This document shows positions 1 to 11,300 of a stretch of 64,000 nt of DNA, one piece after another. A program made the position numbers and the translations under genes. Each line of letters starts with the position of its first letter. Position 1 is the stretch's first letter. The notes below the pieces were generated by a model. The model ran no database searches. It was not told the origin of the DNA and saw nothing but the letters and a program-made list of their open reading frames with translations. The stretch comes from Acanthochlamys bracteata (lineage: Eukaryota; Streptophyta; Magnoliopsida; Pandanales; Velloziaceae), in the NCBI GenBank assembly GCA_019914995.1, contig CM034144.1, forward strand, positions 5,177,489 to 5,241,488, given 5' to 3'.

Positions 1-446
1 AACTGTTCCTGGTTTCAATCCTTATGGAAGTTCTCGGTTCTATCATATAATTGAAATTTCAGATCAAGATATCATTACTAAATGACTTTACTACTACAAC
101 AATTAATGGACTATACAAACGACAATAAAAATTAATAAAGTTATAACAAAAAAAATTAAAACTATAGCAAATAATAAATTAAACATCTCAATTTTTAATT
201 TATAGACTCTTATTTTAATATAGACTACGGCATTAAGAAGGATTCCAAAGACACCAGGGATGGTACTCTAATTATGATTTCGCAATGAAGTTAGAAAAGT
301 GCAAAATCGCAAATCGACAAAATGGGTCAACCAAGTTTCTCACTCAGTCCAAGTGCTTCTTATAAGCCCAATATGAAACATTCTTTAAAACCTTCTTCTC
401 ATTTTTCCCGCACTCCGCACACGATCTCAATCAGCTTCATTGATCC

Positions 447-3400
447 ATGGCGCTCTTACTCTTCTTCTTCACTATCTTCTCAGGTACCTAAACAACTAAT
501 CAATTTTGATTAAGTCATCAATTTAATCGAATAATATTTTATAATTTTCAATCTTTTGTTAGTTTTTGCTGCAGCGGTGACGGCGTTGGTGACGGGGGAC
601 TTGATTTTAGAAGAAGGTTATACTGTAACAACTGTTCTTGATGGCCGGAAAACAAATCCTGCTGTGAACCCGTTTTTGATCATTCCGAAGCAGCGATCTC
701 GAGATGATCTGATAGTTTTAGACTCTGCTGCTTCAGCTCTTTTCTTGGTTTCTCTTCCTGGTGATATTCGTCTGATTGTTGGCGGTAGTCGCGGAGGGTT
801 TCGTGATGGTACGGCGGAGAAGGTGTTGTTTGATCGACCACGTAGTGTGGCAGTAGATGGGGCGGATAATGTGTATGTTGCGGATCGTAGTAATCGGGCA
901 ATCAGGAAGGTTAATAGTGATGGTAAGTAAATTTCCCTTTGTTTAGAAGAATGCAGCGATGAATTTTCACATGGTTCACTAGTTGAAAATTGGATTTCTT
1001 TTGTTTCGTTTTTTTTTTAGTTTATTTGAACTTTGTTGGTTTATTGTTTATCGATAGTTTTCCTCTCTCATGAATCAGATGAGAAGGAAAACTGGTAAAC
1101 TGCTATCTAGCTTGTTGTCTGTGAATTTTCCTGTATTTCATAGCATAAGGGGTTAGTAGCTATCAGATTGCTCTTCATTCTCTTTCTTTTCTTTGATTAT
1201 AGTTGTCCTTTGGTTTCGTTGATCATCTCTCTTTATTCGTTTTTTAAACAGTCATGTTGCTTTTACTGATGGCCAAATAAAAAGTTATTTTTCAATATGA
1301 AATACTTTCAGGTTTTGAAAAGAGAATGGAGTGATTCTTAATAGCTACAGGGTTTAATATTGATGATGTAATGCTAGGAATGTTGCTGCATTGCTCTCTC
1401 TGCCTGTGCTTCAAAATGAATTTCCATACCAAAGATACTACATTGTTGATTCCTTCCATGGGAATATGGAGCACATTTTCTTTAACTGCAACAAACCCAC
1501 ATGCCCGAGTTGGCAGAACATGTACACCGAATGCTTATTTAGTGATCCAAAGGTTTTGCATTATAATCAGTTTCCATAATGACCTATGTCATAATGTGGA
1601 ACATGTGGAGTATACAGTTTTTTACTTTGCATTGGAGAAACTTAAAAAGCAAAAAGTATCTTGTTTCCTAAATAATTTTGAAGATGGATACACTATTGAA
1701 ATCTTCTCCTGTGGTCATGGAGGTTGAGCATGTTGGTTGATCAAGGTTCTCAAACAATCTGCTTAAGAATGACTTGAGGATTCACCATGAACAACTAGGA
1801 AATGCTAGTCTCCTATAGTATTGCTCCCAATTTTTGTAATTCATCTTTAAGTACAAGTCCACATTTATTATTTTCACCCACTTTTGCCTTAACCATTGTC
1901 AATTTATTTGGTCTTATAGAAGCTTATTTGGTGTGTACATGTCGATGCACTTATTGGTGCGTTTTCCTTTTAGGTTTCACTACTACGATTGCTGGAGGCT
2001 ATTCAGACAAGACTGGGCACGTAGATGGGCCTGCACAGAATGCATCATTTTCTACTGATTTTGAATTGGTTTATGCTCCCAAAATATGTGCGTTACTGAT
2101 TTCCGATCGTGGGAATCAACTGATCCGGCAAATCAACTTGAAAAAAAGAGGATTGCACTGAGCAAGCTTCATCAGGTAGCAACATGTGATGACCACAGTT
2201 TAATAATGTACATGGTTTAATATCTATATCCAGTTTGAACTTCTAACTATTTTGGAACTTTTAGTTTATTTCTTACAGTTTTGGAAATATTTGGTTTATG
2301 TTTAGCTTACTTTGCAGGATTGTTTTGCTTATCTAGCACATTATGGTGTGCTTATCTAGCAAACTGTGCTTACATAGCATAATTTTGTAACTTCTAACAT
2401 TTTCATAAATCATTTCGTTAAAGTTATTTTTCTTTTTTGCTTTACTACTCTTTGGTGTTTTAATTATCTAGTCTTACAGCAACAATCATGTTCTCTTGTT
2501 TTCTTGAATTAACGAAGACAAGTTCAACTGTAGCTAGCTGCTAAGCACTCAACTGCATGACCTGTGTTGATTCACTCTTGAGCCATCATTTGTTTCCTCT
2601 AATATGGCATTTTTGCAACTTGTGTTTTGCAAACTTCAAAGTTCATTGTTCTCTGGTTTATCCTCTCTACGAGATCATGACCTTAACATGAGAAATTCCT
2701 ATTAAGAGTTTCTTCACTAGGATTTGCTCTAATATGGCATCTTTTTGCAACTTATGTTTTGCAAACTTGAAAGTTCATTGTCGTCTGGCTTATCTTCTCT
2801 ACGAGTTCATGACCTTTAACATGAGAAATTCCTATCAAGAGTTTCTTTACTAGGGTTAAAATATGTGCTTGGATTTTATTTGTACATAGATGAACTCGTA
2901 AGGACTCCCCTAATCAATGTCTATTTGTTATATGAGTATCTTCTCATAGATCCATTGGCTAGAAATTAGCAATTTTTCTTACACATCGTGGTTTTTGTAT
3001 CATTGTCGATTTTATTGCTTATGTTTTGCCATTCTGTATACACCTGCAATCTTGTGATATGACACTTCACTATTTTCAAGAGACGTAGGCTCTGTTTGAA
3101 CTTAATTTCACGGTATGCTTGGAGTTGGTTTTGTGGTAAGCAGAATGTAGAGAACCACTTAATTCTAATGAATGATAGTCACAAAGAGTAAGTCGATTTT
3201 GTAGGGCATAGAATAGAAGGATTATCGGAGCACACGTTTACATTGTTGGTGTTATATCCTAGACATACCTCAACTCGTCAATTCAACAGAATTTTATAGC
3301 CTATGTCTATAGTTCTGGTAGTTAAGAACTTAGAAGAGGCTGTCTCTTGATTAGGTTGCGATGACAAAGTGATTAAAGTAATGCAATTAAAATTTATCTA

Positions 3401-4449
3401 ATTTCAATTGTCTGTAATGATGGAAATGAAATATCGTCAGCCCACATATATGTTGTAACTAGATACAAGTGAAAGGTGGAAGGAGACAAAATTTTTGCGA
3501 AGTATCTTGCAAATTTGAGTTGTCTTTTGTTTGATTTGAATGTTGGTACTCATGAGCATTTACGTTGGAACCAACAAATGCATGGAGCATACTACATTAG
3601 TAAGATTTACACTGATTTTATCTATACCCTAAGAAACGACCCCCAATGAATTTGTTTTCCTTGTCTTGATTAATTATTTGTTTGTTCTTGTTATCCTGCA
3701 TCAAGTATCTGTAACAAATGCTTCTCCATATCAGCATTGGGAGCAATTCCAGCATCTGTACTAGCTGTGATTTGTGTACTTATTGGATCGCTTCTTGGGT
3801 TCATCGTGCAGCCATTTCTGGTATCTCATGTGAGTCCATTTTCTTATACCATTCCATCATCAGTAGATATAATTCTCATTATATTCTTAACAACTCAACT
3901 TATAGACAGGAAGTCTTCAGCAACCTATATTTCAGCAGGACATGGAAGCACTTCAGCAGCAATATGAGGAACCGAATCCTGATAACCTTCTTCGTCATCA
4001 GAAGCGCAGCTGCTAAATGCACTCCAGTTTGTTTTGTTTATAAGCTTCTTGCTCTTACTTTAAACCACGTATTGCTAGTTTATAGAAATCTTAGACCAGG
4101 AAATAGAATTCAGTATAGACCTGTTGAAACTGTTTCCCTGCTCAACTCAGACATGACCTATGAAGGTCCTTCACGGAGCTCACTGTTTGCTGATCAATTA
4201 ACTGAATTAATCAGTTTTGATGAAAGCAATGCTGAAGCAAGTGCCACTACTTCTAATAAGATTGATGATCATGTGACTGAAACTTTTGAGGTTGGGCTTG
4301 GAAGTATAGATGATATGATGATTGCCAACTTAGTAGAATTTGCAGATCCAACCATCAAGCAAACACTTGTTAAGGAGTCAGTTACCAATAGCTCTGGTCT
4401 TGTGAAGAGGAAGCCAAACAAAGATGCTGTTTTGCCAAGGGGCGCATGA
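447..4449 (+). CDS. NHL-repeat membrane protein, copy A (five exons, one frameshift)
   Basis: Exons read as 447-483, 563-922, 1974-2175, 3735-3829 and 3910-4449; all introns are GT..AG. Exon 1 gives a hydrophobic signal start (MALLLFFFTIFS). Exons 2-3 encode NHL/six-bladed propeller strands: a 'YTVTTVLDG' opening, a 'NVYVADRSNRAIRKV' strand, then 'TTIAGG' and 'LLISDRGNQLIRQI'. Exon 4 encodes one membrane helix (about residues 203-229). Exon 5 encodes a long cytosolic tail starting 'EVFSNLYFSRTWKH', a motif I recall from the Arabidopsis At3g14860-like NHL proteins. The exon lengths sum to 1234 nt, one more than a multiple of three, because exon 3 contains a run of seven A at 2141-2147 that throws the frame into a stop at 2159-2161. 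With six A the model is 410 residues and every junction phase fits. Either a recent pseudogene or a homopolymer sequencing error. Function unproven; plant NHL proteins of this kind are thought to be secretory-pathway or plasma-membrane proteins. Confidence 0.82.
2597..2858 (+). repeat. Direct tandem duplication of about 130 bp in NHL-A intron 3
   Basis: Two adjacent, slightly diverged copies begin with 'ctctaatatggcat' at 2597 and 2727. Both continue through matching 'gttttgcaaactt', 'aagttcattg', 'tctctacgag' and 'aacatgagaaattcctat' blocks and end in 'aagagtttctt.actagg'. The period is 130 bases. It lies wholly inside the 1.56-kb intron 2176-3734 and has no coding content. Confidence 0.85.
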
Positions 4450-5379
4450 CCCCTCTGTCAAGTCGTCTGTTGAAGTGTTTGTACAGAATATCTACTAGTC
4501 TAAGCTTACGCAGAGCCTGTATCAATTATTAGTGTGACCTGGAATCTAGTCATCTATGCTTGTTTTCCAGCTACAGTAATGTATGGCAGTTGCAGCTGAC
4601 CTATTCAATAGATTTGAATACTATGATATTCAGGCTACTTTGCATATGCTAGTAACTCTCTAAATTATTGTCCTTCCAAGTTTAGCTACTAAATGGGTGG
4701 ATATTGCTGCTCGACTTCTGTTTCCTTTATTGCATTGCTTGCACCTCTTGTCCTTAGAGTTTGCTTTCAGTTTGAGATTAAAAATCATTTAATGATGTCT
4801 GTTGATTGAAGTATTGTCTTATAGATTTTGTGCCCATGCAAGCAAACGTGAAGTTGCCGCTGGAGCTTCCATGGCAGTTTCTTTTCAATTTTAGTTATCA
4901 TGACATGTAACCGCAGCTCCTATGATGTCATATAAATCCTGTATGTACTTTTGATTCCCTGTTTTCATACAGTTCGATGTATAATGGGTACCCATGCCAA
5001 AGCAAACTTCCTGGTCGCTAAATAGAATGTCAGAACATGCCAAACTTTGACAATATCAGAACATGACTGTTGAATTATCTTAACCCTTAGTGATGCCATG
5101 CTATGTCTGGTGACTAGGCATCACTGTAGCACCCACATTTATTTCTTGCCACCTATTCATGTTTCAAAAACAAAAACCTGCAGACATAAAGCTTACATGC
5201 ACAGAAAACTCGGTATCTGGCTGACCCCTCTCAACTTTCATTAATTCTAACATCATTCTAGAGTCCCAGTTCTATTACAGCATTGCTGTATACGCATATA
5301 TATAATGACATGAAGAAATAAATAAGAACAAAAAAAACTTAATAAAAGGTGACTATCATGATACGCATAGCTGACGGGT
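4450..5379. other. Intergenic 3' space between the convergent NHL genes
   Basis: This 930-base stretch separates the stop codons of NHL-A (+) and NHL-B (-) and must hold both 3' UTRs. AT-rich stretches near 5280-5345 are plausible 3'-end signals for the minus-strand gene. No further gene is visible. Confidence 0.6.
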
Positions 5380-8300
5380 TCAATAGTCGTTATTGTTGTA
5401 GCCCATATAGCTGCTCCTTGATCGCAGACCGTATTGCTCATAGAAAGGCTCCCCATAATTCACAGCCTTGAACTCCTCCATTTTCATTTTCTTGTCCATC
5501 TCTTGTACTGCTCCAAACACGATTTCATTTGTTGTTTCACAGCTTTGCTCATAGAATGTTTGTGCACCCGATGAGTACTGGCGATGCTGCTGAACATGCT
5601 GCTGGTAAGTGTGTTGCTGTTGCTGCTGATGATGATGTTGATGATGACGGTGTTGTTGCAATCCACTTTCCCAACCATGTAGGTGTGACCGACTGTGCCC
5701 ATGCCTTACATGATGAACCTTCTCTGTGTCCTGAGACATAAATGCATAGGTCTTTCGTGGGGTAGGTGCTCTTGTCTCTATAGGTGGAGGCGGTTCATCT
5801 TCATCTCGGATTTCATAACTTTCTTGTTGCATTGGTGGCCATGCATTAGGCTGTCTCTGATGATAGTTATGATCTTGGTGATTCTGCAGCTTCTTCCTAA
5901 AGCCAGAGAACACCGATCCAATTATTTCAGTTATGGATGACCTGGATCCAGAAGAACACTTCCCAATCGATGTGAGGATGCCTTCCTCTTCTTGCCTGTC
6001 TGCCTTGTTCTCAGGTGGGATCAGAGGAGGTCTTACAGGCTTTATTGGTTTCTGATATGGACTTGGAACACTTGCTCCTACTGGTTTTCTAAGCTCCTGC
6101 TACAGAGAACTATTTCTTGTTATTTGAAAAATCAGGATATCAGTCCAGTATAAATTACACACTACATAGTGACCATGTTATGAAGTTAATATGCAACTCT
6201 TTCCAATCAACCTAGCTACTGGTAACTCAAACAAACTGGTTTGACTCAGAGTTGTTATCTTTTTCCTGTCCTAATACTGTACCTTTTATTTCCCTCACAT
6301 GCAATTGAAAAAATAAATTAACTTTACTAATGATTTATGTAAACAATAGAACAAAAGAACCTATGAGCAAACTCTACATGCGTATTCTAGCATTTAAGAA
6401 GTTAAAAAAAGATACAGAAGAAGCACTACCAACCAGTTCATCAAGTTTCTGAACGTATCAAGCAGAATACCAGCTACATACTAAAGTAGAGTTAAATCTT
6501 TAGGCCAATGTGAATGTTAGTTCGGTATTTCAATCTTATGTCTTTATCTTCATAGTTGTTTATAAAATTAAGATCAGATCAATCACATATATTTCTATCT
6601 GAGATCTCTTACCTTTTTCAAGCAAGGCACATGCAATTTGCAACCACCTTAGGAGCTGTTCGGCTAAGCTTTTTCCAACTTATAAGTTGAAAAAAGTCCA
6701 AACAGTGATTCTGAGTGTTTGGCAAACTGTGTTATAAGTTAGGTTGCCCCGACTTACAAAATACCGAGTGTAACTTCTTTGAAAAAGTCACACGGAACAT
6801 TTTTCCACCATTCTATGAAATGTCCAATTTGCCCGTCCTATTTTCAATAATTACATTGGTTAATAAACTTCCTAGCTACCCACTCTCTTCTTTGAAGGAC
6901 TTGTAAAATGAAAATTCTTCATTGATGTTCCATTCTGGTTACGGATACAGTCTCCAAATGCCTTATGGACCATATTCTCCAGTAACAACTACATTGCCTT
7001 CTGTTAGTGCAAGGACAGGTGTATATCAGTCAGCAATTTCCATTTCCAGGAGCTTATTATCAGCATCCTGCTCCAGCCTGATCTGACGGCGTCAATTGAT
7101 TAATCAGGTGCATTAGATAGATTCAATTTGTAAATACACCTGTTTCCGGATGTTATATGGTTTAATTTTTTATTGCAAAAGTTTGATGTTGGTTTTGCTA
7201 TGCTTTTGTCAGATTGGATGAAGTCCATTGACGGGACTGGATCTTGGACTCCTTCATCTTCTCAGTGGTTTCTCCTCACCCATTCAGTGGACTTGGGTCA
7301 TTTGGTCAAGGCATGACTTCTTTAGCCTCTGCCATGGCATTGTATTTCTACCTGATTGTTAGGTTGTTGTCTAAAGAATATAATTCAGTAACAGTAATTT
7401 GCTGGGATTGAAGATAATGTGCCTTATAATATTTTAAAAAGAAAGAACTTTTGCATGTTGGTTGATCGGTACTATAAATGCTGCTCACATCTTTATAGGT
7501 TATTCTTGAGAGTTTACATAATATTGAAGCGTCAGTGCTATCTCGACAATTGCTATCTTTTTTGAGCTCCCTTCTTGGATTATGTTGAAGGGTCTGTTGC
7601 CCTTTGTTAGTAGTAACTTGATCAATTGGTAAATATTTTAACTAATTAGTTACCCTTTCAATATGCATGCATGAATTGTCAATCATGGATCAGATGCCCA
7701 AGACCTTTGCAAGTGCTGTGCAGTTGAAAGAAAACACAGCTGAGAACACATTGGCTGATACGAAAAGCTCTTTGCTGCAACCAAGCCTGAAGACATGAGT
7801 AGCATGCAAGCACAGGGGTTAGACCTAGTAGCTAGGAGGCTCATCAAGCATTTCCTACTTGCAACTCTGAAGTCTAAACTATACTGGTTCTACACCACTA
7901 GAAGGTAGAGAAGTAGTGGCTGATTTTGGGTTCAGCAACGCAATATGGACTGGTAGGTTATAGAGATTCAAACTGCAGAAGCAGCATTATTGTGTGTTGC
8001 CTTCCTACAACGTCTACTGTAGAGGGTTTCAGTGTTTTCCTTCTAGTCTGTTTATATTGATTTTTTTTTAAACCTTTAGCAATTTTCGTAGGAGCTTCGG
8101 TTCTATGCAGGCTGTTGTAAAGTTCCCATTCTGTTGAAAGCCAAATGAATAAGATCCTTTTTGTCCTTTTATATTATTTCAAGTATGTCGTAAGGAATGA
8201 TTAGTGTTGTAATGGGGAGTTGATGAAAGTTTGGAGTGTCTTTTTTGTATTTTTATTTCGAGGGTGTAACTTTTGGAATTAAATTGAATGATCTAAAGAT

Positions 8301-11300
8301 TGTTGTTTTCTTTATTTTCCATTCATTCATGATCAGAGAAAAATCTCTATCTGAAGTTATTACAATATTTTTGTTACAATATCATTAGGGAACTATTCAG
8401 TGCTGTGATTGCATGCATAATATTCACAATTTGAACTTTCAGATTTATCAAGGGCATTTCAGACATTTTATTCTTTCTTTCAGCTTTTCAATTTGTTTGT
8501 GCCAAACACTCTCTTTAGCTTTTTTCACAAAAAAGTTAATTTCATCCAAATGTGCAGCTCCTTTTTCAAAAAAAAATTCAAAATTATTTTTTTTTAGATT
8601 AAAGTCAGAAAAAATAACTTTTTCAATAAAAGTTGAAAATTTTCAGTTTAGACAAACAGCCCCTTAGTTGAGGACTAACTTTTTGGATATTAGTACAAAC
8701 CCTTCCAAATTATTCTTAAGACAAATATCCATTCATACGGGCATTCTAATGCTTACAAAGCTATGAATATTTAAGATAATAACGTTTATAAAGCCTATCA
8801 TGATTTGCGATACCAAAAGGTACCATTTTTTTGAAGCTGTACTTATTGAACATAAGTTAAGATATAAAATTTTCAAATAATCAGTTTGGGTTTATACTAG
8901 GGAGATCTATTATGAAAATGATTTATCTACTCCAGAGGTTGATGGCACAATATAAAGAAGCAAAAAGACCTAGATATGATTTTTATACATTTAGAAAAAT
9001 ACGATAAAATAACTAAAGAAGTGTTATGATAGATGTTAGAAAGAAAGGTATATCTATTACATATATATTAAGATCATTAAGGATACTATAGGTAGTAACG
9101 CGAGTTCACTGTAATTGTGATAAGAGCAGAGAGTTTCCTAATAGTATAAATTTACATCAAAGTTCAGCTGTAAGTTCTGACCTATTCGACTTAGTAAATA
9201 GATGAAATCATTCGACATATTCAAATGAAGTAGCGTGGTGTATGTTATTCGCCGATGGCCTAATTTTAGTTGACGAGACAAAAATAAAAAATAAACTACA
9301 AATAGGAATGTTGAAAGAGTACTCTAAAATTTAAATGTCTTAATTAAAGTAGGATCAAAACATAATAGTAAAATAGGAATGATGATGATATTGTTGTTGC
9401 CATAGAAGATTTTGCTATACCGCAAATTGATAATTTCAAATATTAGGTTTGATTATCCATAAGGAAAACTTGACTAAGATGTTATACATATAATTAGAAC
9501 AGTATAGATGAAATGGCGAGCTGCTATCGAAAATTTGTGTGATAAAATATATTCTTTAAGACTAAAAAGGTCAGTTTTATAAAAAAATCATTCAGCCTAC
9601 AATTTTATGTGGTAATAAATACTAAGCTATTAAAACTCAAGATATCCATATGATAAAGGTAGCAAAAATAAGGATGTTAGGATGGATTGTATACTAGAAT
9701 GAATAAAATACGAAATGAAAATATATGCCAACAAATAGCTATCTTGCTGCCAAAGGAGGACAAGTTAATGGAATGTAAGCTCAGATGGTTCGGACATATC
9801 TTGCGTAAGTCTAAAGATGCTGTAGTTCATAAAAGAGATGCGATCAATAGAACACTTTAGGAGAAAGTATAGACCAAAATTAACTTGAGTTAGGATGGTG
9901 GAAAAATTAAATCTTCCGCTGAATCTAGAGTATAATCGAACGAAATGAAAAAACGAATTCATATAGCAGATAACACTCAAGTGGGATAAGAGTATAATCG
10001 AACGAAATGAAAAAACAAATTCATATAGCAGATAACACTCAAGTGGGATAAAGGCTTAATTTTTGTTGTTATTGTATAACTTCTAACTCCAGCTTCCATC
10101 TAATTAACGACAGATAAAAAATTTTCATTAGTTACTACAATCAATTAATTAAACTTAGTTAAATCATTACAGAACTGAGCAGTTATTTGGACTTATTTGA
10201 TGACCAGGGGCTGTTCATCATTAGAACAGTGTCAAGTGAACAAATAGTTTCACAAGGGTGACTAAATGCAGTAACCCTTTAGTTCTTCTTAGCAGTATGT
10301 GTACCTTCCGATGAACAACTTTGAAACATTTGTTCCACAAGCAATAGTTCCAAACAAAAGGAACAGAGGAAACATTTTCATGTTACACTAACTTTCTGAT
10401 TGGACATATCTTCACTAAACCCTATGATGGTCCCATAAAGACAGTCAAGGAATCTAACATTGAGAACTGACTTTTAAGCAATTGTTTAAGATGCATAAAA
10501 ACATGAAAGCACAAACTTAACCACAATGGTCTAGAGAAGTGGCAGGAATTATAAAATCCACCTAGAGTAGCCTCATCTTTACAAACGATGAAATGATAAC
10601 TTACCTCTGTTGACGAGATCATGGCGCCAACTCGTTGCTGCAGTAAGGCAAGCATGTACCCGAAGAAAACAGCAGCTAAAAGCACCGCAAGTCCTGCAAC
10701 GTATCAAAATCCAGCATTATTAAAAACTGAACATAAATGCTCTGGATATGTACCACTCCCGGCATGATAATACAGTAGCCTCCAGTAGTAATTGGATAAT
10801 TGAATAATATACTGGTAAAAGAATTACCGAGAGGAAAGCTGGAACCATATCGGTATGCACAGTCATCAAAATTGAGTTGAATTTCTCGGATTGCCTGGTT
10901 TCCTCTATCTACAACTAGAAGCGAGCAACTGCTAGCAATGTAAACCAATTCAAAATCATTGGAAAATTTTGCGTCTTCACTTGGCCCGTCCATGTGGCCA
11001 CCCTTGTTCCACTTGCCTCCGGCAATTGTAGTGACTCCTGCAAACATAAAACCAGCATCCACCTTGTCAAATCATCAGTACAGCAACTAGATCTACTATC
11101 TAGAGTAGCTATAACATTTTAAGTACCTACCAAATATGCTTGTAAGAGAACAAAACTACTACTGTGTTTTAGTAGTAAAAAGAAACAAGGATTGGCCCAT
11201 GGAAACTCTATAAGAGTCGCAGTCTGTTTTAGCTGCTGCTTGGCAAATAGTCAAATTATGAAAAATTCACAAAGCTCGCCTCAAAGGAAAAAGCTTGTTC

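Noticed and set aside
322-513. Open frame overlapping the NHL-A start
   Set aside because: Different frame from the signal peptide start at 447; no family resemblance, and it runs through the donor at 484.
680-901. Open frame on the minus strand (73 codons)
   Set aside because: Shadow of NHL-A exon 2; composition follows from the coding strand.
3737-3967. 76-codon frame starting with the membrane helix of NHL-A
   Set aside because: Only its first part (exon 4) is real; after 3829 it reads intron sequence. It was folded into the NHL-A model.
5529-5940. Plus-strand frames over the NHL-B last exon
   Set aside because: Antisense shadows of the His/Gln-rich coding sequence.
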